Source of the DNA: Actinoplanes sp040639655
GTDB taxonomy: Bacteria; Actinomycetota; Actinomycetes; Mycobacteriales; Micromonosporaceae
Length of the DNA: 64,000 bases
Assembly (NCBI RefSeq): GCF_040639655.1
Contig: NZ_JBFAAI010000001.1
Span: 806,001 to 870,000, forward strand
Direction: 5' to 3'
The translations under genes and the position numbers were made by a program. The stretch's first letter is position 1; each line of letters opens with the position of its first letter. Below are positions 23,668 to 32,226 of this stretch, piece by piece. The notes beneath the pieces are model-generated. The model was not told where the DNA came from. It worked only from the letters and a program-made list of their open reading frames with translations, and did no database searches.

Positions 23668-24735
23668 GTGGCAGTGCACCCCGCGGCGACCCGCCGCTGC
23701 TGGCGATGGATCGCCGTCGCATCGATGGCCGCCGCGTCGACGGCCGCCGGAGCACCGGGCGCCGCCGCGGACCGTGCGGGCGCAGCCGACAGGCAGCTCA
23801 CCATCGGCGGGCCTGAGGTCGTGCTCGACCTGAACGGGCCGGGCACCGTCGGCTTCCGCGCCGCCGCGGGCCGGCACCTGACCGTCCTGGCCCGGCGCGG
23901 AACCCTCACCAAGGCCGACAACACCGACCTGGTGATCCGCCGCGACGGTGCTCAGGTGGCCGAAGGAACCCTGCTCACCACGTGGTCCACGGTGAGCCTC
24001 GACTTCACCGCGCCGGCGACCGGCGGTTACACCGTGGAGATCCGCCCCCGCGCCGATGACCGCGGCACCCTCCGGCTGAGCCTCGCCGGAGCTACCTCGG
24101 CCCGCCTGAGCCTGCGCGGCCCGGTCCGGAGGATCACCATCGCCCGGCCCGGGGAACGCGCCTTCCTGACCTTCCCGGCCACCGTGGGGCAGCGGCTCAC
24201 CCTGGTGGCCCGCCGCGGCACGATCTCCAAGGACGAATACACCAACTTGGAGATCCACGGCCCGTCCGGTGACGTCACCATGGCCGGGGCGGTCGGCTAC
24301 GAGGCGGACTACCGGACGCTCGACTTCGACGTCACCGAGACCGGTACCCACACCGTCGAGGTGAACCCGGACACCACCCGCACGGGCACCCTGACAGTCC
24401 AGTTGGCGGGTACCGTCACGGCCCGCCTGACACCCGGCCGTCCCGCCCGGATCGGGCTCGCCCGGCCCGGCGAACGAGCCTTCGTCACGTTTCCGGCCGC
24501 CGAGGACGAGCAGTTCCGGCTCACCGTCCGCCGCGGCACCCTCACCGCCGTCGAACCGACCCGCCTCCGGGTGATCACCCCGATCGGCCTCGACGTCGTC
24601 CACGCCGACCTGACCGGCGACAAGCGCACCGCGACGCTCGACTTCAGCGCCTCGGCCGGCACCTACACGGTCGAGGTCGACCCCGCCGGTCTGGATGCCG
24701 GCACCCTGACCCTGGACCTCCGCAAGCTCCCCTGA
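23668..24735 (+). CDS. Secreted protein of three ~105-residue pre-peptidase-C-like repeats
   Basis: 355 residues. A signal peptide (about 1-35, RRCWRWIAVASMAAASTAAG) precedes three tandem domains starting near residues 45, 148 and 254. Each reads roughly as a PGERAFxTFPA-type strand, LTVxxRRGTLT, an acidic T-x-L-x-I strand, LDFxAxxxGTYTVEV and GTLTLxLA. This resembles bacterial pre-peptidase C-terminal (PPC) jelly-roll domains, but here no catalytic domain is attached. Likely extracellular binding or scaffold protein; ligand unknown. Leaderless GTG start. The domains are clearly duplicated copies of one another. Confidence 0.75.
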   Translation: MAVHPAATRRCWRWIAVASMAAASTAAGAPGAAADRAGAADRQLTIGGPEVVLDLNGPGTVGFRAAAGRHLTVLARRGTLTKADNTDLVIRRDGAQVAEGTLLTTWSTVSLDFTAPATGGYTVEIRPRADDRGTLRLSLAGATSARLSLRGPVRRITIARPGERAFLTFPATVGQRLTLVARRGTISKDEYTNLEIHGPSGDVTMAGAVGYEADYRTLDFDVTETGTHTVEVNPDTTRTGTLTVQLAGTVTARLTPGRPARIGLARPGERAFVTFPAAEDEQFRLTVRRGTLTAVEPTRLRVITPIGLDVVHADLTGDKRTATLDFSASAGTYTVEVDPAGLDAGTLTLDLRKLP

Positions 24736-24793
24736 GTGCGCCCGGGTTCGCGCCCACCCCACAGCTGGCATTGACCGCTGTCTCAGAAGGGCT

Positions 24794-24892
24794 GAGGCAG
24801 CGGTGCGCGCCAGCCGGGGTTGACGGCAGGCAGCGGTGAGCGCCAGCCGGGGTGGACGGTCGGCGGCGGTGAGTGCCGGCCCGGGTGGACGG
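24794..24892. repeat. Three 33-bp tandem repeats, intergenic
   Basis: Units 24794-24826, 24827-24859 and 24860-24892; the first two are nearly identical (core GCAGCGGTGAGCGCCAGCC), the third more diverged. They lie between two converging genes, immediately after the end of the metallophosphoesterase gene. Confidence 0.9.
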
Positions 24893-24894
24893 GA

Positions 24895-26508
24895 TCAGTT
24901 GCTGGCGGAAGGGGAGCCGGACGGCTGGGACGCCGCCGGAGCGGGGGTTTCCTCCGGTTCCAGGCCGACCACGTTTCGCTGCATCTCCACGGTGGACTCG
25001 CCGGTGCCGCCCAGCTGGATGTCGTCGTAGGCCTTGAGCTCGCGGTTCTCGTCGAAATAGAGCACCGACAGGCTCAGCGGCGTGGGGTCCTCGTTCTCCA
25101 GGCCCCGCAGGCCGGCGCCACCGGTGGAGCCCTCCACCATGATCCGGGTGGCCACGGTGGGCTGCGGGACGACCGACGGGGACGGCGCGGGGGAGACCGA
25201 CGCCGACGGGTCGGGGGCGGGAGCGGCCGGGGGCGGCAGGAGGGTGACCGAGCGGCGGTGCTGATGGCCGGAGAGGACGAGCGGGACCACCCCGGACAGC
25301 GGCTGCGCCATCGCCGGATCGTGCACGAGCGCGATGTCGACCTGCTTACCGGAACCGCGGATGGTCTTGGCCAGGCGCTCACCGGCCGCGGACAGCACCT
25401 CCGGCCCGGAGCCGTCGCCCGCCTCGTTGGACTCGCTCTTGTCCGGCGTGAACTGGGGATCACCGATGCCGGCGATGGTCAGACCGTCGACCTCGGTGAG
25501 GCCGTTGTCGAGGACCACCGCGTTGTTCTGGGCGGCGACCGCGTTCTGGATGGCGAGCGAGTCGTGGTTGCCGCGGACGAAGATGTAGGGCACCTGGATC
25601 GACGGGATGGACGAGACGTAACCGGTCTCGGCGCTGCTGCCCCAGTCGACGATGTCGCCGGTGTCGATCACCGCGTCGATCTCGAAGGTCTCCACGACGG
25701 TCCGGATGAGACCCCACGACGCCGGATTGAGGTGCAGGTCGGAGACGTGCAGGATCCGGGTGGTGTTACCGGCCGGCTCGTAGACGGGCAGCGCCGAGAT
25801 GGTCGAGTAGACCCGGCTGACGTTGCCGAGGATGGTCTGCAGCTGTTCGGCGTACCGGCCGTAGTTGTCGGCGATCCGGCGCGCGTCACCGACCACCGCG
25901 GGCGCGTTGATCAGCAGGCCCTCGTATCGTGGCTCGCTGATCGAGTCGGGCCGCAGGGTGCCGGCCGCCAAGCCGAGGCTGCCACCGGTGACCACCAGCG
26001 CGGTGACCCCGGCCGCCGCGGTGCGCCGCACGTCCCGGAAGACCAGTGCGGCGAGGATCAGCGCGCCGAGGACGGCCAGGCCCATGGTCCGCAACCCGAG
26101 CCGGGACACCCCGGCGGCCACCTCGTCGACGGCCCGGTCACCGGCGGAGCCGATCGCCGCCGGGTTGTCGATCAGCGCCTCGGTACGGCTCTGGTCGAGC
26201 GAGCCCAGGTCGACCCGCAGATGGACCGGACCGCGATGGGTGTCCAGATGCAACGAGCCGAGCGGCGGGATGTTGATCTCCGTGCCGCCGTGCAGCGACG
26301 GCACGACCGCCATCTCGGCGCTGAACGGGCCGACGTTGAGATCGGCGCGGGCGAACAGCATCACCCCGATCAGCAGGCCGGCCACCGCGGTCAGCGCGAC
26401 GGCTCCGGCGACCCGCAACCGGCGGGTCCAACGGTGCCGGAACACTCGTCCGGCCAGGGCGGACACTGATCGCCAACGACGTGGCCACGAGGGCCGGTCT
26501 TCCTTCAT
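24895..26508 (-). CDS. Membrane-anchored metallophosphoesterase
   Basis: 537 residues. One N-terminal helix (about 32-54), an extracytoplasmic stretch, two or three further helices (about 138-185), then a calcineurin-type phosphoesterase with every metal motif: HVSDLHLNP, DTGDIVDWG, VRGNHDS, ALVHDP and LSGHQHRR (about 275-415). A Pro/Ser/Ala-rich linker interrupts the domain after GHQH. Family members hydrolyse phosphomonoesters, phosphodiesters or nucleotides outside the cytoplasmic membrane; the substrate is unknown. Start ATG 26508; the gene downstream on the same strand is separated by repeats, the gene upstream (sugar dehydrogenase) by 48 bp. Confidence 0.9.
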   Translation of the reverse strand: MKEDRPSWPRRWRSVSALAGRVFRHRWTRRLRVAGAVALTAVAGLLIGVMLFARADLNVGPFSAEMAVVPSLHGGTEINIPPLGSLHLDTHRGPVHLRVDLGSLDQSRTEALIDNPAAIGSAGDRAVDEVAAGVSRLGLRTMGLAVLGALILAALVFRDVRRTAAAGVTALVVTGGSLGLAAGTLRPDSISEPRYEGLLINAPAVVGDARRIADNYGRYAEQLQTILGNVSRVYSTISALPVYEPAGNTTRILHVSDLHLNPASWGLIRTVVETFEIDAVIDTGDIVDWGSSAETGYVSSIPSIQVPYIFVRGNHDSLAIQNAVAAQNNAVVLDNGLTEVDGLTIAGIGDPQFTPDKSESNEAGDGSGPEVLSAAGERLAKTIRGSGKQVDIALVHDPAMAQPLSGVVPLVLSGHQHRRSVTLLPPPAAPAPDPSASVSPAPSPSVVPQPTVATRIMVEGSTGGAGLRGLENEDPTPLSLSVLYFDENRELKAYDDIQLGGTGESTVEMQRNVVGLEPEETPAPAASQPSGSPSASN

Positions 26509-26556
26509 CGGGGCCTCACCTGCCCCATCGGGCTCGGGACGAAACAGTCATGGCCG

Positions 26557-27717
26557 TCAACTCCGGCCGGCGCCGCCGTCGGAGAAGACCAGCCGGATGA
26601 TGCGGTCGTCCTCGGGGGTGGGGCGGCCCGCCTCCTCCTGGTTGGAGGTGCCCACCCAGAACGAACCGTCCGGTGCGGCGGCCAGCGAACGCAGCCGGCC
26701 GAACTCGCCGGTCAGCAGCGCCTGCGGACTGCCCAGAACCGTACCCCCGCCGGTGACGCTGAGCAGCTGAACTCGCTGGCCCAGCACGCAGGCGGTGGCC
26801 ACCATGGTCTCCACGACGCCGACGCCGGAACAGGAGGACTCCGCGGACGGCCAGGAGGCCAGCGGGTTGGCGAGTTTCGGGTCGGTCCCGGCGCCGTCGG
26901 TCTTCGGCCAGCCGTAGTTCCGGCCCTTCTCGACCACGTTCAGCTCGGCCGTGCGTGGCTGGCCGCGATCCGTCGCATACATCCGCTTGGTCTTGTCCCA
27001 GGCCAGACCCTGCACGTTGCGATGGCCGGAGGACCAGACCGGCGAGGTCTTGACCGGGTTTCCGGGGGCCGGCTTACCGGCCGTGGTGATTCGCAGGATC
27101 TTGCCGCCCAGGCTTTTCGCGTCCTGCGCCTGGCCGCTGTTCGTGCTGCCGTCGCCGGTGCCGGCGTACAGGAATCCATCCGGTCCGAAGGCCAGGGCGC
27201 CGCCGTTGTGCTCGGCCGAGCGGGGGATACCGGTGAGGATCGGCTCCAGCTTGCCGTCGGCGGCCAGCTTGCCGATGCGGTTGTCCCGGTCGGTGGAGTA
27301 GTAGACGAACAGGGTCCGGTCGGTCTCGTAGCCGGGCGAGACGGCGATGCCGAGCAGGCCGCCGTCACCGGAGGCGCGGACCTCGTCGAGTCGCCGCAGC
27401 TCGGTGACCTTGAGGCCGTCGGACGCCGACTCGGGACCGAGCTTCAGGATCCGGGCGGTGTCGCGTTCGGTGACCACCGCGGCGCCGTCGGGCAGGAAGG
27501 CGATGCCCCAGGGCACCTCGAGTGTCCTGGCCAGCACGGTGACCGCGACCTCACGCTCGCTCTCCGCACCGCCGGCGGTCGGCGCTGCCGACGGGCGCGG
27601 CAGGTTGGGTGGCGACCCGGCCTGATCCGGGCCGGGCGGCCCGAAGCTGCACCCGGCGGTCAGCGCCAGCATGGCCACCGAAACGGCCGCGGCTGCACGG
27701 CCCCGGTGAAAGAGCAC
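26557..27717 (-). CDS. PQQ-type (GDH) sugar dehydrogenase, lipoprotein
   Basis: 386 residues. Lipobox LTAGC (about 19-23) marks a surface lipoprotein. The body is a six-bladed propeller of the soluble aldose-sugar dehydrogenase type: LEVPWGIAFLPDGAAVVTERD, GLLGIAVSPGY, HNGGALAFGPDGFLYAGTGD and NVQGLAWDKTKRMYATDRG are family landmarks. Such enzymes oxidise aldoses using pyrroloquinoline quinone; no pqq genes are in the window, so cofactor supply is unproven. Possibly cotranscribed with the metallophosphoesterase gene downstream (48 bp). Confidence 0.9.
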   Translation of the reverse strand: MLFHRGRAAAAVSVAMLALTAGCSFGPPGPDQAGSPPNLPRPSAAPTAGGAESEREVAVTVLARTLEVPWGIAFLPDGAAVVTERDTARILKLGPESASDGLKVTELRRLDEVRASGDGGLLGIAVSPGYETDRTLFVYYSTDRDNRIGKLAADGKLEPILTGIPRSAEHNGGALAFGPDGFLYAGTGDGSTNSGQAQDAKSLGGKILRITTAGKPAPGNPVKTSPVWSSGHRNVQGLAWDKTKRMYATDRGQPRTAELNVVEKGRNYGWPKTDGAGTDPKLANPLASWPSAESSCSGVGVVETMVATACVLGQRVQLLSVTGGGTVLGSPQALLTGEFGRLRSLAAAPDGSFWVGTSNQEEAGRPTPEDDRIIRLVFSDGGAGRS

Positions 27718-27791
27718 GATCGGCCCCCCTTCGACTGTGCCGACCCTTGACTACGCCGACCAGGGTAGCGGCGCCGTCTGACAGAACCGGG

Positions 27792-28250
27792 TCATCGATG
27801 CTCGCTCGCACCGGCCGCGTGACCGCTCGCCTCCAGCATCAGCGGGAGGTTGTCACGGGTGACACCGGTGAGACGGATGACGTTGCCGTTGTCGAGCAGG
27901 GCCGAGACCCGGCCGCGTGCGTCGGGGGCCAGCTCGCTGATCCGGTCGAACGGCACGCGGCTGCCGCCGAAGAGGGCGCGCACCCGCAGCTCGTCGGGGT
28001 AGACGTCGGTGCCGGCCCGCCACGCCCAGACCAGGACCACGAGCGGGATCAGCAGCAGCGGGCTCAGAGCCCAGGAGGAACCGGCGAGCGGGACCGTGCC
28101 GACGAGCCCGATCAATGCGGCGACCAGCACAGCGCCGGATTTGCGGATGCGGAGAACGGGACGACTCCTCGCCGTGCCGACGCGCGCCGTCAACGCGGCG
28201 ACCAGCGCGGCGCCGGCCCTGCGGATGCGGAGGACGAGACGACTGCTCAC
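27792..28250 (-). CDS. PH-domain-like small membrane protein with duplicated N-terminus
   Basis: 152 residues from GTG 28250, ribosome site GGAGG about 9 nt upstream. The N-terminal 52 residues are two copies of a 26-residue unit (LRIRRAGAALVAALTARVGT and LRIRKSGAVLVAALIGLVGT), followed by a membrane helix (about 60-76) and a C-terminal segment with TDVYPDELRVRALFGGSRVPFDRISEL resembling bacterial PH domains. The duplication comes from a 78-bp DNA repeat; the other members of such families normally have only one copy, so this N-terminus may be a recent expansion. Function unknown. Confidence 0.7.
   Translation of the reverse strand: MSSRLVLRIRRAGAALVAALTARVGTARSRPVLRIRKSGAVLVAALIGLVGTVPLAGSSWALSPLLLIPLVVLVWAWRAGTDVYPDELRVRALFGGSRVPFDRISELAPDARGRVSALLDNGNVIRLTGVTRDNLPLMLEASGHAAGASEHR
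28093..28248. repeat. 78-bp direct repeat at the 5' end of the PH-domain gene
   Basis: Copy 1 at 28093-28170, copy 2 at 28171-28248, about 80% identical by eye and exactly in frame (26 codons). Confidence 0.85.
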
Positions 28251-28284
28251 CCCTTCATCCTCCCACCCGGCGTGACCGGTACGC

Positions 28285-28310
28285 CTGGCGGACCCGGCCG
28301 GGTCCGCCAG
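28285..28310. promoter_or_regulatory. Perfect 26-bp palindrome in a divergent intergenic region
   Basis: CTGGCGGACCCGG followed directly by its exact reverse complement. It lies 35 bp upstream of the PH-domain gene and 162 bp upstream of the PAS-GGDEF-EAL gene. With no loop it is better suited as a protein-binding site than as a terminator. Confidence 0.5.
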
Positions 28311-28471
28311 AGGTTGACCGTCGTCGCTGGATGGTCGACGATCCGTTCGTGGGACGACGACACGCCGTGCCGTAACCCGATCCGGGGACCGTCGTTGACC
28401 CGGTGCAGTTCCCTCTTGCTCCGCCCCCGCGCTCCGGGCGATCCCGGGGCCAGACAGCAGAGGACTCGTCG

Positions 28472-30943
28472 ATGATCGCCGTGCTGCTCGCGTGGGCGAT
28501 CGGCGTCGCCGGTCTGTGTGCAGGCGCCGTCCTCATCCGCGCCGCCCTGGCCCTGCATCGTGCCGAGCGGGCGTTCGTCTCCTGTCGTGGCGCCGGCCTC
28601 GTCGGCATGGGTGCCCTGTTCACCGGACTCACCGGTCTGGTGCCCTGGTGGGCGCCGGAGCACGAGTCCGCCTGGCTGACTGCCGGGCTCGCCGTGGCCG
28701 CCGTCTGTTTCGTCGCCGGCACCTCGCTGCTGCCGGGGGCGGCCAGCAACTGGGTGGTCCGGCTGCGGCGTGCCTACGACGGGGTGGGACTCGGGGTGAG
28801 CCTGGGCTTCGCGATCTACCTGGTCCCGGCGGCGACGAGCCGTCCCGCGGCGGTGCCCGCGCTGCTGATCGCGGCCGGTGCGATCGCGATCGTCACGGTG
28901 ATCGTGCTGCGCGCCCGGCCTCGGCCGCGGGCGGCGGTGTGGTGCGGCAGCGGCACCGCCATGGTGATGCTCGGCCTCAGTGTCCTGGCGCTCGGTTCGG
29001 ACGGACCGGAAGCGGTGCCGGCCGGGCTCGGCGTGGTGGCCGGCCTGACCGCCTCGGCCATCGGCGGTTCCCGTCGTGACCTGCCGCCCCCGCCGCTGGA
29101 GCCCCGCCATCCGGACCAGTACCTGGCCAGCTATCCGCTGCTCGCGGTGCCGGCCGCGGTCGGTGTGGTGGCCGCGGTCTGGCATCTGCTGGCCGTCGAC
29201 GAGTTCGGTACCGAGGCGATCGTCTTCGGTCTGGTGATGGTCAGCGTGCTGGTCGTCCGGGAGTTGCTCGTGGTCCGCGACATCCGGCGGTACGCGGGCC
29301 GGCTGCGGGTCACCGAGGCGCACTTCCGCTCGCTGGTGGCCGGTGCGACCGATCTCACCCTGGTCCTGGACGAGCGGTTGACGGTGCGCTGGCAGTCACC
29401 GGCCGCGGCCCGGCTCTTCGGGCTGCGCGACGCCGAGGTGCTGGGCCGGGAGTTCGCCGAACTGATCCACCCCGATGACGTGGCCGACGCGCGGGCGGTG
29501 ATCGGGTCGGTGCTCGCCGGTGAGCACGAGGGTGGCCCGCCGGTGCTGGTCAAGGCCCGGGTACGCGACGGCGCCCGACTGTGGCGCGACACCGAGTCGA
29601 CCATCTCCGATCTGCGTTGTGTCCCGGAGGTGGCGGCGCTCGTCGTACACGTACGGGATGTGGGTGAACGCCGTCATCTGGAACGGACCCTGCACCGCCT
29701 CTCCTACCTGGACCAGCTGACCGGCTTGGCCAATCGCCGGGCCCTGATGCGGGATCTGCTGGCCATGCGCCGGCAGGCGGGGCAGCACGGCACGCTCCTG
29801 GTGATCGATCTGCACGGGCTCGCCGAGATCAACGACTCGCGGAGCCGGGAGGTCGGCGATGCCGTGCTGGTCGAGGTGGCCCGGCGGCTGCGCACCCTGA
29901 TCGGTGGTGAGGACGTCGCCGCGCGGCTCGGTGGCGACGAGTTCGCGGTGCTCACCCCCGACTCGTCGGTGCCGGCGTACGCCCTGGCCAGCCGGATCGT
30001 GGCGGGGCTCGGCGAGTTGTATCCGCTGCCCGGCAACACCGCCGAGCTGCATTGCAGCGTGGGTCTGGCCGAACTGGCCGGCGCCAAGGACTCCGACGAG
30101 GTGCTGCGGCACGCCGACCTGGCCCGGCAGCGCGCCCGCCAGCTCGGCCGGGACCGCGTCGAGTGGTACGACCCGGACGTCGAGATCCAGCTGCACCGCC
30201 GGATGGAACTGGAGCAGCAGCTGCTCGGCGCGGCCGCCCGTGGTGAGCTGGACCTGGTGTTCCAGCCGGTCACCGGTCTGACCGACGGCCGTCCGGCCGG
30301 GGTCGAGGCGCTGCTGCGCTGGCGGCATCCGCACCTGGGCCCGATCCCGCCGCGGGAGCTGCTGCCGATCGCGGCGGCTCTGGGGATCACGGCCGAGCTG
30401 GACGAGTGGGTGCTCGAGGAGGCGTGCCGCCGTCTGACCGGGTGGTCGGTGAGCGAGGACTTCTGGCTGTCGGTCAACGTCGGCCCGCGGGAGCTGCTGA
30501 CGGCCCGGTTCCCGGAGCGGATCGCGACGACCCTGCACAGGTACGGCCTGGCCCCGGAACGCCTGGTCGTCGAGATGGCCGAGACCTGGATCGCCGAGGA
30601 CGTGCCGGCCATCGTGGCGGCGCTCACCGGGCTGCGCAAACTGGGTGTCCGCGCGGCTCTGGACGACTTCGGCTCGGGGCAGACCTCGCTGTCGCATCTG
30701 CGCCGGCTCCCGGTGGACATGCTGAAGCTGAGCCCGGCGCTGATGGCCGAGAAGTCGGTGGTCGACGTGGTGGTCAGTCTCGGTCGCCGGCTCGGCTTGG
30801 ACATCGTCGCCAAAGGGCTGGAGACGGCCGGGGACATCGAGCGGGCCACCGAGGCCGGCTGCCGTTACGGCCAGGGGTTCGCCCTGGGGCATCCGGGCCC
30901 GGCGGAGCGGATCGAGGCGTACCTCGACTCTCATCGCGGTTAA
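28472..30943 (+). CDS. Membrane PAS-GGDEF-EAL protein with a degenerate EAL site
   Basis: 823 residues. About eight hydrophobic segments (1-265), a PAS domain (about 280-400, RVTEAHFRSLVAGATDLTLVL), a GGDEF domain with LGGDEFAVL intact, and an EAL domain. In EAL, VEALLRWRHP, NVGPREL, VEMAETW and LDDFGSGQTSL are present, but the motif normally AEGVE reads AKGLE (the metal/catalytic Glu replaced by Lys) and KID reads KLS, so phosphodiesterase activity is doubtful. GGDEF surroundings also drift (DLHGLAEINDSRSREVGD). ATG 28472 has GAGGA 7 nt upstream; a longer opening (28403) has no site. The stop overlaps that of the converging LacI gene by 3 bp. Confidence 0.9.
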   Translation: MIAVLLAWAIGVAGLCAGAVLIRAALALHRAERAFVSCRGAGLVGMGALFTGLTGLVPWWAPEHESAWLTAGLAVAAVCFVAGTSLLPGAASNWVVRLRRAYDGVGLGVSLGFAIYLVPAATSRPAAVPALLIAAGAIAIVTVIVLRARPRPRAAVWCGSGTAMVMLGLSVLALGSDGPEAVPAGLGVVAGLTASAIGGSRRDLPPPPLEPRHPDQYLASYPLLAVPAAVGVVAAVWHLLAVDEFGTEAIVFGLVMVSVLVVRELLVVRDIRRYAGRLRVTEAHFRSLVAGATDLTLVLDERLTVRWQSPAAARLFGLRDAEVLGREFAELIHPDDVADARAVIGSVLAGEHEGGPPVLVKARVRDGARLWRDTESTISDLRCVPEVAALVVHVRDVGERRHLERTLHRLSYLDQLTGLANRRALMRDLLAMRRQAGQHGTLLVIDLHGLAEINDSRSREVGDAVLVEVARRLRTLIGGEDVAARLGGDEFAVLTPDSSVPAYALASRIVAGLGELYPLPGNTAELHCSVGLAELAGAKDSDEVLRHADLARQRARQLGRDRVEWYDPDVEIQLHRRMELEQQLLGAAARGELDLVFQPVTGLTDGRPAGVEALLRWRHPHLGPIPPRELLPIAAALGITAELDEWVLEEACRRLTGWSVSEDFWLSVNVGPRELLTARFPERIATTLHRYGLAPERLVVEMAETWIAEDVPAIVAALTGLRKLGVRAALDDFGSGQTSLSHLRRLPVDMLKLSPALMAEKSVVDVVVSLGRRLGLDIVAKGLETAGDIERATEAGCRYGQGFALGHPGPAERIEAYLDSHRG

Positions 30944-31953
30944 CGGGGCGGTGCCGTGCTCCCGCGCGGCGTGAGGTGGACCCGGCCGGCCTCGACGTTG
31001 CCGACCGTCTTGCCGTCGATGGCGTTCAGCAGCTCGAGCGCGGCCTGTGCGCCGTACGCCGAGATGTCCCGGCTCAGTGCGGTGAGCGGTGGGTGCACCA
31101 GGCTGCACAGTGGCGAGTCGTCCCAGGCCACGATGGAGAGATCGCCCGGCACGGAGAGCCCCATCTCCTGGGCGACGGCCAGGCCCGCGACCGCCATCAC
31201 GTCGTTGTCGTAGATGATCGCGGTGGGCCGGTCACCGCCGATCAGCAGTCGCCGGGTGGCCCGGCTGCCCTCCTCGCCGGTGTAGTCGGCCGGGATGGTG
31301 ATCGCGTTGTCCAGCCCGAGAGCGGCGCAGACGTTCTCGAAGGCCTTGGTCCGGTTCTGCGTGTGGAGCAGGCCGGGGACACCACTGACCCGGGCGATCT
31401 TGTGGTGCCCGAGGGCGACCAGGTAGCGGACGGCCTCGGTGATCGCGCCGGCGTCGTCCGACCAGATCTGCGCGATCGGGCCGGTGTCGCCCGGGCCGCC
31501 GATGACCACGGCCGGTAGCTGGAGTTGCAGCAGGACCGGGATGCGGATGTCGTTCTCCCGGATGTCGGTGACGATCACTCCGTCGATGCGGCGCTCGCCC
31601 CACCACCGGCGGTAGACCTCGACCTCCTGCTCGGGGGTGGCCACCACCTGGAGCGTCAACGCGTACGAGCGGGCGCCGAGCTCGGCCTCGAAACCGCTGA
31701 TCAGGCCCATGAACCAGGGTTCTATACCGAGGATCCGGGCGGGGCGGCACAGGGTGAGACCGACGGCACGCGCCCGTGCGCCGGAGAGGGCCCGGGCCGC
31801 GCTGTTGGCGTTGAACCCGATCTCCTCGGCGATCGAGAGGATGCGTTTACGGGTCGCTTCGGAGACGCCTGGCTGGCCGTTGAGCGCATACGACACGGCG
31901 CCCTTGGACACGCCGGCCCGCCGTGCGATGTCGGCGATGGTGGGCCGTTTCAC
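30940..31953 (-). CDS. LacI-family transcriptional regulator
   Basis: 337 residues. N-terminal helix-turn-helix plus hinge: RPTIADIARRAGVSKGAVSYALNG and NANSAARALSG; the rest is a periplasmic-binding-protein-like sugar-sensing core ending near VEAGRVHLTPRG. GTG start at 31953 with GAGGAGA upstream. It is divergent from the carbohydrate ABC operon, so it very likely represses that operon until its sugar binds; the operator candidates are the inverted arms around the promoter. Terminator-less convergence with the PAS-GGDEF-EAL gene: the TAA stops overlap. Confidence 0.93.
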   Translation of the reverse strand: MKRPTIADIARRAGVSKGAVSYALNGQPGVSEATRKRILSIAEEIGFNANSAARALSGARARAVGLTLCRPARILGIEPWFMGLISGFEAELGARSYALTLQVVATPEQEVEVYRRWWGERRIDGVIVTDIRENDIRIPVLLQLQLPAVVIGGPGDTGPIAQIWSDDAGAITEAVRYLVALGHHKIARVSGVPGLLHTQNRTKAFENVCAALGLDNAITIPADYTGEEGSRATRRLLIGGDRPTAIIYDNDVMAVAGLAVAQEMGLSVPGDLSIVAWDDSPLCSLVHPPLTALSRDISAYGAQAALELLNAIDGKTVGNVEAGRVHLTPRGSTAPPR

Positions 31954-32135
31954 TCAGTCTCCTCTGTCCCCACTGCAGCCGAGCTTATCGGGCGTGGGGT
32001 GATGGCCGCCGGACTCCCTCGACGTTGGACGCTCGCTTGATCGGTTAAGTGTTACGTCACAGCGCTCGCGATGTAAACCGTCGATTTCGTTGCGTCCGAA
32101 AAATCCGGCTTGATACGGGATGGGAGCGTGCCCGT

Positions 32136-32192
32136 AACCGGGTATTGACAGCGCTGAAAGGCGGGCTTACGGTTCCCACAACTTACCCGGTT
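32136..32192. promoter_or_regulatory. Inverted 9-bp arms flanking the ABC-operon promoter, candidate LacI operators
   Basis: AACCGGGTA (32136-32144) and its exact reverse complement TACCCGGTT (32184-32192) bracket the -35/-10 region. Each arm contains the quasi-palindrome ACCSGGT. Placement just before -35 and just after the predicted start suits repression by a dimer pair. Confidence 0.45.
32145..32173 (+). promoter_or_regulatory. Sigma70-type promoter of the carbohydrate ABC operon
   Basis: TTGACA (32145-32150), 17-bp spacer, TACGGT (32168-32173): the best -35/-10 pair in the window. Predicted start near 32180. The rest of the 270-bp gap to lacI holds no gene. Confidence 0.75.
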
Positions 32193-32213
32193 CAGTGATG
32201 CGGATCTCCTTGC

Positions 32214-32218
32214 GGAGG
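32214..32218 (+). promoter_or_regulatory. Ribosome site GGAGG that decides the start of the binding-protein gene
   Basis: GGAGG is only 2 nt from the ATG at 32221 but 8 nt from the in-frame ATG at 32227, so the second ATG is the more likely start. Confidence 0.6.
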
Positions 32219-32226
32219 AAATGACT

